A stretch of 64,000 nt of DNA from Falciphora oryzae (GCA_000733355.1 JNVV01000008.1:473244-537243); one strand, 5' to 3'. Counted from the first letter of the stretch, positions 23,254 through 35,039 are shown. Numbers and translations are program-made. Notes: generated from the sequence alone by a model not told the origin.

Positions 23254-24905
23254 ATGACCACATTTACCAAGGTCCCCGACGAGGAGACACCGATTATCCA
23301 TGTCGATGCAGACAGGAAGCTCTCCAAGATCGACCCCATGATCTATGGCGGCTTCACCGAGTAGGCCCGTCGCCACTGACCTTGCAAGTTGTAAATGCTG
23401 ATGCGTTACCCAACAGACACATGGGCCGCTGCATATACGGCGGCATCTACGACCCGTCAAGCCCCCTGGCCGCCGGCGACGGGTTCCGCGTCGACGTCAT
23501 CGAGGCGCTGCGCGAGATCGACGTGCCCGTGATCCGCTACCCGGGCGGCAACTTCGTGGCGACGTACCACTGGCGGGATGGCGTGGGTCCCCGCGACAAG
23601 CGCCCGCGCCGGCCCGAGCTGGCGTGGCTGGGCGTCGAGACCAACGAGTTCGGCACCGACGAGTTCATGGACTGGCTCGAGATGCTGAGCCAGGGGCGCG
23701 AGAGGCGCGTCGAGCCCTACCTGTGCCTCAACATGGGCACGGGCACCCTGGACGAGGCCCTGGCCTGGGTCGAGTACTGCAACGGCACGGGGGACACTCA
23801 CTATGCCAACATGAGGAGAGACAACGGGCATCTGGAGCCATACAACGTGAAGTACTGTAAGCTTGGCTGCCCGCTCGTACGACTCTACTCGCCTGTGAGC
23901 CAGCGTGGCGAACCTGTCAAATGAGTGACTGAGCAGACAAAAATAGGGGCGCTAGGAAATGAGGTCTGGGGCCCGTGGCAGATCGAGCAGATGACGCAAA
24001 AGGACTACGCCAAGAAGGCGATCCAGTGGTCCAAGGCGCTGCGGCTGCTGGACCCGTCGATAACGCTGATCCTGTGCGGCAAGACGGGCCTCTCGTCGTG
24101 GGACCAGTATGTGCTCAACGAGTGCGTCGGCGCCGTCGACATGCACTCGATCCACATCTACACGGCCGCGGCCTCGCACCTGGCCAACGCCGTGGCGCCG
24201 CTGAGCGCCGAGCGCGCCATATTGGCGACGGCGGGCATGATCGAGGTGGCGCGCATCGAGAACGAAGTCAGCCCCGACGTCCCGCCCACGAGGATCTGCT
24301 TCGACGAGTGGAACGTCTGGGACCCGGAACGGGCGCCCGGGGAAGAAGGCGCCGAGGAGAAGTACACGCTCAGCGACGCGCTCGCGGTCGGGACGTGGCT
24401 CAACGTCTTTGTGCGGCAGTCGCGGTGGGTGGGCATGGCCAACATCGCGCAGAGCGTCAACGTCATCAGCCCGCTCACGACGTCGGCGACGGGCCTGCTG
24501 CGGCAGACGACGTGGTGGCCGCTGCTGCTCTTCAGCCGCTACATGAGGGGCTGGACCGTCGGCTGCCACGTCCGGTGTGGGAGCTACACGGGCGAGACCA
24601 ACCCGGCCTGGCTGCGCGGCGCCCTCGAGGACGGCGCGCCCTGGCTCGACGTCAGCGCGTCCGTCGACGACGAGGGCTGGGTTAGCCTGGCGGTTGTCAA
24701 CATCCACGAGACCAGGAGCTTTGAGACCGAGGTCAAGGGCGTTGGCGGCGAGGTGGCTGTGTATACCGTGACGGGAGAGTCTGCCGACGTGGTCAACACC
24801 GAGGGCAATGAGGTGGTGGGCATCAAGGAGAGCAGCTGGGATGGGAAGGGGAGGTTTAGCTTTTCGCGACTGTCTCTGACCATGCTGAGGTGGAAGTCGG
24901 GGTAG
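23254..24905 (+). CDS. Alpha-L-arabinofuranosidase, GH51, intracellular type
   Basis: Hydrolyses terminal alpha-L-arabinofuranosyl residues from arabino-oligosaccharides. Exons 23254-23360, 23417-23856 and 23947-24905 join in frame (501 residues). The start MTTFTKVPDEETPIIHVDAD has no signal peptide, so the enzyme should act inside the cell. The GH51 catalytic pair is visible: the acid/base Glu188 in GNEVWGPW and the nucleophile Glu303 in FDEWNVW. Other conserved stretches are IRYPGGNFVATYHWRDGVGP and VDMHSIHIYT. The residue before the last junction is a split Trp codon (T|GG), which supports that splice. The divergent sugar transporter suggests joint use in uptake and breakdown of arabinose-containing material. 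Confidence 0.94.
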
Positions 24906-25380
24906 CCTACACAGTAAAATTGATCTCGCCCGACTGGCTGGCCAGTGGGTTCAGCAGTGTCCTGTACATAATCTCGCTCGCGACGAAAATAATGGCACCC
25001 CATTGCTTTGATTCCTTTCCTGTTCGTGTGTTTTTCCTGCTTCCGTATCCTTTTTTTTTTTTTTTTTTGGCAGTGCTGCAGGTGAGGGGTGCGAACTCTT
25101 TTGTAATGAACCCCTGCTGAAGCATAATTTCGCTGCCTTGGCGCCCCACCTCCCCGTTGCCTGGAGCGCGCCTTCCGCGACTGGAAATAATTGAACCCCG
25201 CGTTCAGCTGGGCATCCTTTTTGACCAGCTGAACAACACCGTCTTTCACTCGACTTGTAAACAATCCACGTCATATAAAACAACCGACCAAAGCGCTGCT
25301 GCACACAGGCAATCGCGAAAGCACCGAGCTGCTCACAAAAAGGCGCAAAAAAAAAGGAAAAACCCGCAAAGCCCGAAGCA
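24906..25380. other. Intergenic between GH51 and RPA3
   Basis: 475 bp with a T18 tract at 25051-25068. The stretch just before 25381 is A-rich with no upstream ATG, as expected of an RPA3 leader. The promoter of RPA3 and the 3' UTR of GH51 must share it. Confidence 0.5.
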
Positions 25381-25878
25381 ATGGAACAGACTTCAACGCC
25401 CCGCGTCAACTGCGGCCTGCTGAACGCGTACGTCGGGCGCAACGTCATGGTGATTGGCAAGGTCCAGCAGCTCCGCGGCGACGTCGCGCTCATCGACGCC
25501 GATGGGAACATCACGGCCGCCCTCGACCGCGTATGGCCTCCCCTTGCTTTCTTTCTCTCCTTTTTTAGTCAATGGGAGGACTTGGCTTTCTAAACCATCG
25601 TTCCGCAACAGGACTCTCACCTGCTCGTCGGCAACGCCGCCCAGCTCATCGGCAAGGTCAACCCGGACCTGTCCATAAAGGTCCTCACCTCGACGGACTT
25701 GGGATCCAACGTCGGTAGGTATCATTGCGCCGCAGCGACATCTAGACACATGTTCCCTTGTATTACATCATGACTGACCGCCCCTTACCTCCTGCAAGAC
25801 ATGTCGCTCTGCCGCTCGGTCGTCGAGGTGGCGCAGAAGCTCAAGCCTGTGTTCGAGGTCGAGCCCAGTCAGCATTGA
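25381..25878 (+). CDS. RFA3: Replication protein A subunit 3 (RPA14/Rfa3)
   Basis: The smallest subunit of the single-stranded-DNA-binding RPA trimer, needed for replication and repair. Three exons, 25381-25530, 25612-25714 and 25799-25878, give 110 residues, the family's normal size. The OB fold is recognisable from YVGRNVMVIGKVQQLRGD, ALIDADGNITAALDR and GKVNPDLSIKVLTSTDLG, ending in a short C-terminal helix (VVEVAQKLKPVFEVE) used for trimer assembly. Splices use GTATGG/CAG and GTAGGT/AAG. Another ORF starts only 24 bp after the stop. Confidence 0.92.
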
Positions 25879-25902
25879 CGGTCCTTTGCCGGCGGGGAAG
25901 GG

Positions 25903-26754
25903 ATGAGAGGAGGAGGTCCGGCGCCGGCCAGGCGTGTCACCATGCTGTGGCCGGACGCCGCCGCCGGCTCTGAACAGCAACAACGTCACAATCAAAAACA
26001 AGAACAACGGCAGAGGCAAAAGGAGAACCAGCCGATGCATTCTCCGTCGCAAAATAGCGGGCGGCTCCCATCGCCGCCGCCGTCTTCGTGCTCTGACTCG
26101 TCGTCCGTCTCGTCGTCGTCGTCATCGTGCACGCGGTCGTCTTTGCCGCAACATCACCAATCGCGCGCGCAGTCTGTCTCGTCCGCCGCCACGTACATGG
26201 GCCGGAATCCGTACGTGCATTCATCGTCTCAAACATCACATTTGGAAGAAGAAGAAGAAGAAGAAGAAGAAGAAGAAGAAGAAGAAGAGGGGGAGGAGGA
26301 GCGGGAAGAGGAGGAGGAGGAGGAGGAGGAGGAGCGGGAAGAGGAGAGTGAACCGGAACACGAGGAGCCACCCCGGCGCGCTGGTGGTAGCTCTCGCACT
26401 GCAGGTGGGGGTTCTAGCAGAAGGGGGGTGGTCGACAAAGGCAAAGGCAAAGCTGTAGAAACAAGACCGGCAGCCAGAGCGGTGCCGCCAACGGGGGCGG
26501 CGGTGGATCCTGACCGCCGTCGTCGAGGTAAAGCCGTGGAGACGGTGCGTCGTGACGTCGAGGTCGTGGGTAATAATGTTCGCCGTGACGAGCTTGCCGA
26601 TGTCGACCTTGGCAATTTCGACGACGACGACGACGAGGACGACGAGGAGCTGCTCGACTCGATTCTCAACGGCATAGCGACTGTTAGCGTCAGCGCCACC
26701 GTCAAGTTGGACGATGCGGGCCGCTGGAGGGTGCTCAGACAGCCTGCCTGGTAA
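25903..26754 (+). CDS. Hypothetical acidic, Glu-repeat protein
   Basis: A 283-codon single-exon ORF that I do not recognise. It starts with a Gln/Arg-rich and Ser/Pro-rich segment. A long run of Glu encoded by GAA then GAG triplets (26245-26340) follows, then Gly/Arg-rich linkers, then an acidic C-terminus with an Asp/Glu run and the plausible structured end ATVKLDDAGRWRVLRQPAW. High third-position GC in the last 200 bp argues for real coding. Only 24 bp separate it from the RPA3 stop, so it could instead be an open 3' UTR of RPA3 or need its own internal promoter. In-frame Met codons at 25942 and 26035 are alternative starts. Confidence 0.45.
   Translation: MRGGGPAPARRVTMLWPDAAAGSEQQQRHNQKQEQRQRQKENQPMHSPSQNSGRLPSPPPSSCSDSSSVSSSSSSCTRSSLPQHHQSRAQSVSSAATYMGRNPYVHSSSQTSHLEEEEEEEEEEEEEEEGEEEREEEEEEEEEEREEESEPEHEEPPRRAGGSSRTAGGGSSRRGVVDKGKGKAVETRPAARAVPPTGAAVDPDRRRRGKAVETVRRDVEVVGNNVRRDELADVDLGNFDDDDDEDDEELLDSILNGIATVSVSATVKLDDAGRWRVLRQPAW
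26245..26340. repeat. GAA/GAG trinucleotide microsatellite
   Basis: About 14 perfect GAA units (26245-26287) are followed by interrupted GAG units. They stay in frame with the ORF at 25903-26754, where they encode poly-Glu. Such tracts are length-variable. Confidence 0.9.
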
Positions 26755-27637
26755 TACTGGGTTTTAATAGTGTAAACGGGTTTTCAAGAGACACGAAGAG
26801 GAATCGAGACTCTGCTCGCATGTGCTTGTGGTGCTACCCCCAACGCTTAGGTACCACGGTACACAGCGCGGATCAAGGGGCATCTCCTCGCCAATCCGGG
26901 CTGGCTGCATGTGACGACATGTCGTGGCAAGGACGATCTCGGGGCAATTTGGAGCCATGTGCTACAACCGACCCGCACGCCCGAGTTAACAAATAAAATA
27001 CGCCGCATACACCCTCATAATTGCGTCCGTATAAGGAGGGCGTGTCGACCAACGGGAATCAAGTCAATGAAAGTGAACGGACGTAATCTTGTTTGCCATT
27101 TCTCGGCTCTTCGTTGCGATGCGCCAAAAAGGAGCAACTACCTAATTCTAACTATGGGATATTTCATGCCGCGTCATGAGTCTGTTTCCTGCTCTGTCCG
27201 GACCAAAACGAGGCTTGCTAAAGGCAGCCGGTTTCTCGACCCAGGGGTATATCGCCCGAGACCACCAAGGCAATACGCAAAAATCAAAACACAAAGTCTC
27301 CGTCCCGAGAATAAGAAATCCCAACAGGAGATGGAGACATCAATACAAAACACCATGGCGTAACGCCGGCTCATGCAGAAAAGGCCCAGGAGTAAGAACG
27401 GGGGGGGGGGGGGGAATCGAAAACAAGAAGCTCCCGAAACAAAATGACAATAGTCGAGGAAGGCCATGTGAAGACCAAATCCTATTAAACCCGGACAGGT
27501 ATTCGTGAGAATGATCTAGGAAGCTGCACCGTCTCGTCAAAAAACAAAAGTGGGAAGACAAAGAATAAGGGCGAAAAGGTGGATGAAAAAGTGAAGTCCC
27601 ATCACGGGAATGGTGTGACAGGAGTTGATTGTGGTGT
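26755..27637. other. Intergenic, convergent 3' regions
   Basis: 880 bp between converging stops. It contains a G15 tract at 27400-27414 and TAGGTACC at 26848-26855. No gene is supported. It probably holds the 3' UTR of the GATA/Spt21-like gene. Confidence 0.5.
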
Positions 27638-30600
27638 TCAAGCAGGCAGCGCCTCCACAGAGTGGCCCTCGCCATCCGCAGGCGCCGCGTCGTTATCGAC
27701 TTGCGACCACAGCTCCCACGAGGCGTCGAAAGCCGCGGCCTGCGACGAGGACACGCCGTCGCCTCGCATGAGGAGTGGCGGCGAGCTGGGCATAGCCATG
27801 TCCGTGTTAAGGTAGCTGCCAAAGTCCATGGTCGCCGCCGAGGTCGCGAAGTGGGCGCTGATCTGGTCGAGATCGCCCAAACCGTGTGACGGCGAGCCCG
27901 AGGTGAAGTCGTTAGCCTCTGACAGAAGCTGGTTGATGGTCGCCGTGAAGGGCGAGTCACACACACCGCCTGCCCCGAGGTTAATGTCATCGAGAGCAAA
28001 GTGCGCGTGCAAGTTCTGACGGCTAGGCGTCTGCCTGATGCTGCTCCTGCCAGGGGTCTTGCAGGGTGTGCGCTGCAGGCCAGCCAGGGCCTGGCTGGGA
28101 GACAGCGGAATGGCCCTCGCTGAAGAGCGGATCGACTTCGAGATACTTCTAGTAATCGGCCGGTGGCTCGGCGTGGGGCGCGTCGGTGTCTTAAAGGGTC
28201 CGCTGCCGGCGGAGTCGTTGGGGGTTGGTGTGGATGGTCGTGCCGGCGGCGTGCCGAAGAGATCCGCCATGTCGGTGTCGCGAATTTTGGAAGGAGTTGT
28301 AGGGACCTGCTTAAGGTCTTCCAAACTAGCCTCCTTGCCCCCATCCTTGAGCTTCGCAAACTCGGGGCCGGTCCTGACGATATTAACCGCCATCTCGCCG
28401 AGCACCTTGGGAATGCCGTCTTTCCTCGGCGAAGGGAAGAGCAGTCGTCGAGTCTGCCCGAGATCGTCCTCAACCGGGATTGGGCTGTCAGCCGTCCCGC
28501 TGCCCCTCGAGTGCGTCGATCCCGGGCCCCGCGAGTTTGGGGAGCCTGTAGGCTCAGTTACGCGATCCGCTGATTTCCTAGCCGCCCCTTTGGTGGCCGT
28601 CTGAGAGGCGTCGGCCATCTCCTCTTCAACGCCGGCCTGGTCATAGCTAGGTCCAACCGGGTCAGTCATGTAACACGCTTCGGAGGCGAGACTCGGTTGC
28701 GGGTCGTTCTTGGTCCGCTGTCTCTTGGACCGAGAACCATTGCTCGAGCTTTTCGACGGGTCTCGCTTCCGACGGGGCTGGTTCAGTCGGGACTGGTCCT
28801 TTTCCCACCGGTCAGGGGGCCGGTGGCTTTTGAACTTTCCAAGCCAGATACCGCAGGGATTGCACAGCAGCATCTCGACCCATTTGTGCTTATCCTCTCC
28901 TGGCCCGAGAGACTTCTTTACCAGTCGGTACGACGTGGGCTTGCCCTCGCCATCTCGCTCCAGAATGTCTATCGCCGTCACCTGTCCCGGCTTCTCGGAG
29001 TAGTCGTAGAACTCGGGGGTGCCCTTGTGGTCCTGCGTCCACATTTTGCGCCAGGTTGGCGTCTCGATTGCCCCACAGTTTGTGCAGAAGGGAGGCATCT
29101 CGCCAGACTCGATAGCCTGCTCTAGCCTCTCCTTGATAGTCTGCTTCTTGACATAGTTCTTGTTGGCTATGCTCTGCTCTTGTATCGTGTCGCTTGGCGG
29201 GCATGGAGCCTCAGAGAAAGACACCTGGGGGAGGGTCAACAGCGTGGGTGGTCCAGCTGGATCGCTTGCCGGGGGTGCTGATTTCGCAGCCGAGGTGGCC
29301 CTTGATGCTGATGAACCCGATCGTGATACGGCTTTGGGAGGCTTCATGGCAGGTAGCTCGGGCTCCGGAACAGAGGGGGTCTCTTCCAGGACATTAACCT
29401 GGGCAGAGGCTTCCCTGAGAAGGGTAACCGGCTCTAAAGGCTCCTCGGGTGTCGGGCGAGTGATAGTCGAGTCAACCGAGGGCTCCTCGACCGATGGGCG
29501 GACCTCATCGATGAGTTGTGACATGGGCGGGGTGTGTTCATCGGCGGGAAGGGCTTCTTGAGCTTCCTCTGCCGCTGCTTTTTGAGCCTTGGGCTCGGTG
29601 TTGGAACGCTTCAGTTTTGGAGCGGCTGCTTCTATCTTTCGCTTCTGGCCTGGTGGATTGTACAAGCTAGTGACTGGGAGTAGTTCGGGAGGACCAGGAG
29701 TTACTTCCTGGAATGGAAATCCATGGTACTGAGGCCGGCTGTTGCCGCCTTTCTTGGGTACTGGCTTTGCGAGAGGGGGCAGTTGAGATGTTGGCTCATC
29801 CTGCTTTGACTGAGACACTTGGGGCGGCAGTGACTGGAGGATATCCTCCTCGTCAAAGGCGCCCTCGATACCGCCGCTCATGAATCCAGAATCTTGTTGG
29901 GGACGCGGTAGCCGGGGCAGGACAGGACTCGACACCATGGGACTGGAGCACGGGTATGCCACCGATCTGGGAACCGGCGGCGAGGACCCCAAATCAGCCG
30001 GGCTCTCCTCTGGCGTGTATACCTGTTCTGACGCGGCGATGGACTCGGTGGGCGATCGAGCATCCTGCGGCGTTGGCATCTGCATGCTCGACTCGGTCGG
30101 TAGGCTCGGATACGTCACGGAACCATCAGCGCTAATGACAGAGTCTCGCCTGGACAGCGTTGACATCGGTTTCTTTCGCTGCCGTGGCAGCTTCTTGTCG
30201 TTTGGGCCCTGCGGGACTGGGGTGGGCGCGCGTGGTCCCTCTTGCAGGTGGCTTGCCGTCACCCCTTCGCCTCCAGCCCCCACGGGTCTCATTGCCCTCA
30301 AAGAACCGGAAGTGGCAGCAACAACCCGCAGCGAATCAGCAGTCGACTCCATAGGAGCTTTGTCCTCGGACCAGTCGGCCCTGGTTGTCTTGGCTCGTTT
30401 CCTGCGGGAGCCATCGTCCGCATCCGTGGGCTCCTCAGCAGCAGACGTGTTTCCATTGGCCACGGGCTTCTTCTTCGGGGGGCGACCTCGTGGTCGACCA
30501 GTGGGTGCCCTCGACCTGGAGGCTCTGGACGAAGGTCGAGATGGTTTGGCAACCGACACAACAATAGGCTCCGCGATGTCCGGGGTCCCCGTCCTAGCGG

Positions 30601-30753
30601 AAATTGGTGCAAACCCGTCACTGGGCAGATCCTGCGACTGGTGCTGCTGAAGCTGCTGACGTTGGTGGTTTTGATATTCGTGCAGCTGCAGCTGCTGGGG
30701 GTGAGGTTGCAGCTGCTGCTGGTGCTGGGGGTTGTGCGAATAGAAAGACTGTC

Positions 30754-30792
<39 letters not shown>

Positions 30793-31824
30793 CGTGCGGT
30801 TGTTGAAGCTGGCTCTGTTGCTGCTCCTGCGGCTGTTGCTGTTGCTGATATTGTTGTTGTGGGTTCATCTGTTGAGGGTGCGTCCGTGACATCTGAGGAG
30901 GCGCTCCGGATGCCAATTGACTCGAGTTCGAAGGTTGCGCCTGGCCCGTAGCAGGCGCTGGGGCGAGAGGGACAGATCCTGGGCGGGAACGGGGAACTTG
31001 GGAATAGTAGGGTTGGGATGGCGCAGCATTTGTTGGGGGGGCGGGCCCCATGTTGGTGCATTGTCCCAGATTCGGGTTCGACTGGATAAAGGAATTCCAT
31101 TCGGAGGTGTCGGTCGGGGTCGGGGCGTTGTTCATGGCCTGTTGTTGTGGCTGTTGATGGTACTGCTGCTGTTGTGGTTGCCTCTTGGGCACCGAGGCCA
31201 GCTTCAGCTTGACCTCGAGTGTCTCTCGGGCGCCGCCGCCAAAGACAGCCAGCAGGTTTTTGGTCACGCGGCCGGTGACCATCTTGGGCTCCTCGTTCGG
31301 TTGGGCCGGCTCGAGTCCCCGGGAGAACATTCCCTGCCCGACCAGCGGGGTGTCCGTTTCCGAGTAGTCGTAGGCGTAGACCGTGTAGTCCATGTCGTGT
31401 TGGCCGACGATTTCGGGGCTGCATTGCGAAATGGCCTGGAGGCATAGCCTCAAGTCGACGACGCCGATCGAGCTCGTTTCGTCCAGCGGGACCGTCTGGA
31501 TCTGCATGACCTGCGGCCAACGTGCCAGGCAGTTGTCTAGGCTGTCGCGGAAGCTGTACAGGACCTTGACTGCAGCGGTGAACAACAACCACGCCGGTTA
31601 GCTGAGTCGCGCGGCGAGCTGGGAACGGATCACGCAGCAGCTGCAGCGGGCTTTCTCTCTGGCGCCTTACCTCCCATCGGCCTGGTCTGCATGCCGAAAT
31701 CGTCGCGTTCTGGGCCGGCAGGTGGTGCTGGTTGGAATTGGGGGTGAGAGCTGCCGCCCATCCAACCGCCGCCGCCGCCGCCGCCATTGCCGCTGTGGCC
31801 GGTCGGGAACGGTGAGGAGGCCAT
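27638..31824 (-). CDS. Spt21/Ams2-like protein with a split GATA-type zinc finger
   Basis: Exons 31824-31671 and 31569-27638 join in frame (1361 residues). The N-terminus after a Gly-rich start has VKVLYSFRDSLDNCLARWP and the segment through VYAYDYSETDTPLVGQGMFS, resembling the Spt21/Ams2 N-terminal domain of proteins that control histone-gene expression. Gln-rich repeats (CAG/CAA) fill about residues 230-420. An AT-hook-like GRPRGRPPKKK follows near residue 430. The zinc finger is Cys880-x2-Cys883, then 70 residues, then Cys954-x2-Cys957 (LLCNPCGIWLGKFKSHRPPD), far wider than the 17-18 residues of ordinary GATA fingers. The tail is Arg/Ser/Pro-rich. An upstream Met at 31872 is possible. Nuclear regulator; histone-gene targets are inferred from the family. 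Confidence 0.87.
30700..30860 (-). repeat. CAG/CAA triplet repeat encoding poly-Gln
   Basis: Triplets read GCT/GTT on the plus strand and encode uninterrupted and near-uninterrupted glutamine runs in the Spt21/Ams2-like protein, with the densest part at about 30750-30795. Mixed CAG and CAA codons suggest the amino acid run is kept rather than just DNA slippage. Confidence 0.85.
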
Positions 31825-33459
31825 GTCGATCGGTCGTTTCGGTCGCAGGGTCGGCGACGACGAACGCCGCAAACGACAAAATAGGCCAACTGCAGCAGCA
31901 GTACGCTCTTCAATGGACTACGCTTGCTGTCGTCGTTACCGGGACCGGTTGGGCGTTTGTCGTCGGGAAGTGCAGGCAGCACGGCTTGTTGGAATGAGTG
32001 GATGTCGGTGCCCAGAATTTGGGCTCGCCCGTCGGCCGGAGAACTGAGAGAGAAATGAATGGGTCCTGAATGTGCAATTGAGGGCGGAGGCGGTGGGCGT
32101 GGCCTGCAATTATGATCCCTGGCCTGGATCGCGAGGAAGCGCGTAAGGGTCGCGTTTGACTTCTCGGTGGAGCTGCAAATCGGCCAAGTGGATGACGGAA
32201 TGAGAGGGACCCAGCGACGGCTCGTGCGGGTGCGACATGGATCTAAATTGCTTGCAGAAACACGCTTGCTTCTCCCCCCGCCCGTCGATGCAATTGAAGA
32301 AGAAAGAAAGAGAGTGTGGAAACAAGATGTTGTTGCGGTTGTAGCGGTGACGAGGGAAGAGGCAATTCTAAAAGGTCCAGTCACGACGATTTAGAGAGGC
32401 GTGGTGGTGAGAGCTTCAAACAAGCCCAAAGGGGAAGTTACGCGTTGCGGGACGTGTCTTCGGGGGACGCCAAAAAGTGGGGCCCGGAGCGTTTGAACAA
32501 GGCGTGCCAGGGAACAAGGGCGCTGACGCGCCTGGGGAAAACGCGCCGGCAGCACGAGCCACACGTGCCGTCAGGGGGTGGTGCGAACCCGACCTGGGCG
32601 CATGTGCTTGGTTGCTGGGCCGGGGCTCCCTTGTGGGAAGCGAGATGCCGGGCGAGGTGGGGCGCACCGCTTTAGGCTTGGGATGGGGCGTCGGGGGTTT
32701 TAGGCGGGGTGCAAAACCGTTCGATTGGCGGTTGCGTCAGCGCATCCTGCCAGGCCCAAATGGCCGGCTTTTAGCACCAAATGGAAGCTCGAAAATCCGG
32801 GAGCTGTTTGAGCTCTCAAGGCAGCAGCCCAGAACCCGAAAAGAAGCAAGCAAAATGCTAAGGGATTTCCGACCTTTTCTTCGGCACCCCGGGACAGCGG
32901 GGCCTCCTATTTATAATTTTTCGGCCCTGCCACCATTGCGGCCGCGCCGGCCCCCAGAAGGCGAGATCAAATGACTCAGCCGAGTTTCGAGAGCAGAGCA
33001 GAGCAACCTCGTCGCACGTCCAACAGCTAGCCTGCCCCGACCACCCCCACAGCCGCCGCACCGAATGTCGAGTGCCGCAGCTCGCGCCAATGGTTCGCGG
33101 CGCCGCCGGAGTGCATGGAAGCCACAAGGAGCGCAATTTGCAATTGAACTTGTCCACAGCTATATTCTCTAACATGCCAACGTTTATTTCCAATTGAAAT
33201 TAACGCCATTACTCCCACCAGTGAGCCATGATACCTTGCGGCCCTTTCGTGCTGCTGGTAGTTTTATGTTGGGCACGTTTCCGCCACTGAGGAAGTTCAT
33301 GCAAACGAGCGGAGTCATCAACAACCAAAAACACCAGTAAATCCCGTTTATATTATTACAGCGCCAGCCAACCAGCAATGAATATCGTCACAAGATGCAT
33401 AAGTTCCATACATAAATCTATACAGATTTTTCTATACACGGAAGGGTTAGACTCCCCAA
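31825..33459. other. Intergenic: promoter of the Spt21/Ams2-like gene and EHD3 3' region
   Basis: 1.6 kb upstream of the GATA-type gene and downstream of EHD3/mS47. No open frame here reads like a protein. A leader of several hundred bases for the regulator gene is plausible. Confidence 0.45.
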
Positions 33460-35039
33460 TCAGTAAATCCATGTGGCCTCCTTGTTGGGGCCCCGCTGCG
33501 TCTTCCGGTACACAATCTCCTGCACGACCTCCTTGGCGCCCAGCTTGGCCTTGGTCTTGCTGACGAAGTGCTTGATGACGTCGTGCTGGCTGCGCGGGAC
33601 TCCGTCAGTGAGGAGGTCGTGTACGTCCTTCTCAGAGGGCAGGCCGAACTCGCGGTGCGGGTACTCGTGAAAGTCGTAATCGTTGAGGAACTCGATGGGC
33701 TCAGGCGCCGCCTCGGGCTCGGGCTGCCTCAGGAACGCCTTAACGTCCGAGTCCTGGACCTCCTCGAGCGTGGCCGGCTTCCACTTGGGCGTCGTGGCCG
33801 GCTTGTTGATCAGCTTGGCCGTCACGCCTTCGGTGAAGTCCGGGTGGGCCATGAACTTGGCCGCCAGTAGGTGCTCGCGCTCAAAGGTCTGCCGCATTGT
33901 CCGCCCCTGCGCCAGGCGCTGCTGCAGTAGGCTCACGTGCACCGCCGTCGGCGAGCGCTGCCGCAGCGTCTTCAGCGTCCGCGTAGCCCACTCCTTGATT
34001 GGCCCGGTCCCCTGCTCCTCGGCCTCCAGGGCCTTGATGATCTGCGGGACTGTGTCCTTGTCGAAGCACCGGTCGATGGCCTTGCGCAGCTCGCCGGCTA
34101 TGTACATGGGCTGGTCGTGCGGCAGGCCCGTCGTGTACTCCTCAATGGTTGCGTTGATCTGGGCCAGCCGCGTCCGCAGCGGATCGTCGTCCTTGAACCT
34201 CAGCTCGGCCAGGCGCGACTCGAGCATGGGCAGGCTGGTCGAGTGCATGTAGTGCGTGGCGATGCCCGTGTAGAAGACGTCGACGCCCTTGAGCCGGTCG
34301 CTGGTCAGGGCCAGGTAGGTGCCGACGGCGCCGTCCATACGGGGCAGGAAGAAGGATGCGCCGACGTCCGGGAAGAAGCCGATATCGGTCTCGGGCATGG
34401 CGAAGACGGTCCGCTCCGTCGCTATGCGAAGCGGCGCATGCACGCTCAGCCCAACGCCACCTCCCATGGTGATGCCGTCCATGAAGGCGACGTAGGGGGT
34501 CTGGTAGGTAGCAATCAGGTGATCAAGCGCGTACTCGCGCGCGAAGTACTCGGTCGACTTGGCCTGGCCCTCGGCGCCCTTGCGGTTGTTCTTGGCCAGC
34601 GCGGCCACGTCACCGCCCGCGCAGAAGGCCTTGTCGCCGGCGCCCTTCATGACGACGACGTTGGCCATGTCCGACTTTTGCCATTCGAGCAGCCGTGGCG
34701 TTATCTTGTCGATCATGCTGCCATTCAGCGAGTTGAGCTTTCCCGGCCGGTTCAGCTCGATTGTGCGAAGGCCATAGAGGCTGTTGAAGAGAACATCCTC
34801 GGCCTCGGGCTGTGACGACATCTGTGTGCGGGGAAGGCTGCGTGAGCTTGCTTGCTCTAGGTTCTTTTCAGGTTGAGAGGGACAGATTCTGGACGTCGTC
34901 AACGCACTTGTGATAGGGACTCGGGCTGCCGAGGTACTATCTTTGCCCTAAGCGGCATTGTAAAGCTGCCTCTCCAGGCCTTGGGGGTGGCACACGGCGC
35001 TGCCGAGGCAGCTCTGCTGAACAGGGCTTTGGAAAACAT
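33460..35039 (-). CDS. EHD3: 3-hydroxyisobutyryl-CoA hydrolase EHD3 / mitoribosomal protein mS47
   Basis: An enoyl-CoA hydratase/isomerase-superfamily enzyme of mitochondrial valine breakdown; in fungi the same protein is found as subunit mS47 of the mitochondrial small ribosomal subunit. Exon 1 (35039-34908) encodes a typical presequence, MFSKALFSRAASAAPC. Exon 2 starts at 34821 exactly at an ATG (MSSQPEAEDVLFNS) and runs to 33460; 497 residues in total. Conserved residues are clear: GDKAFCAGGDVAAL and DGITMGGGVGLSVHAP for the oxyanion hole, and PETDIGFFPDVGASFFLPR with the active-site acid. Without the first exon the protein would lack its targeting signal, so the splice matters. Divergent from SmD2. 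Confidence 0.93.

Noticed and set aside
20231..24905. Reading the transporter and GH51 genes as part of a larger biosynthetic or catabolic cluster
   Set aside because: Flanking genes (bZIP, RPA3) do not add enzymes of the same pathway; only the pair itself is suggestive.
33937..34815. 292-codon plus-strand ORF opposite EHD3
   Set aside because: Antisense shadow of a conserved enzyme.
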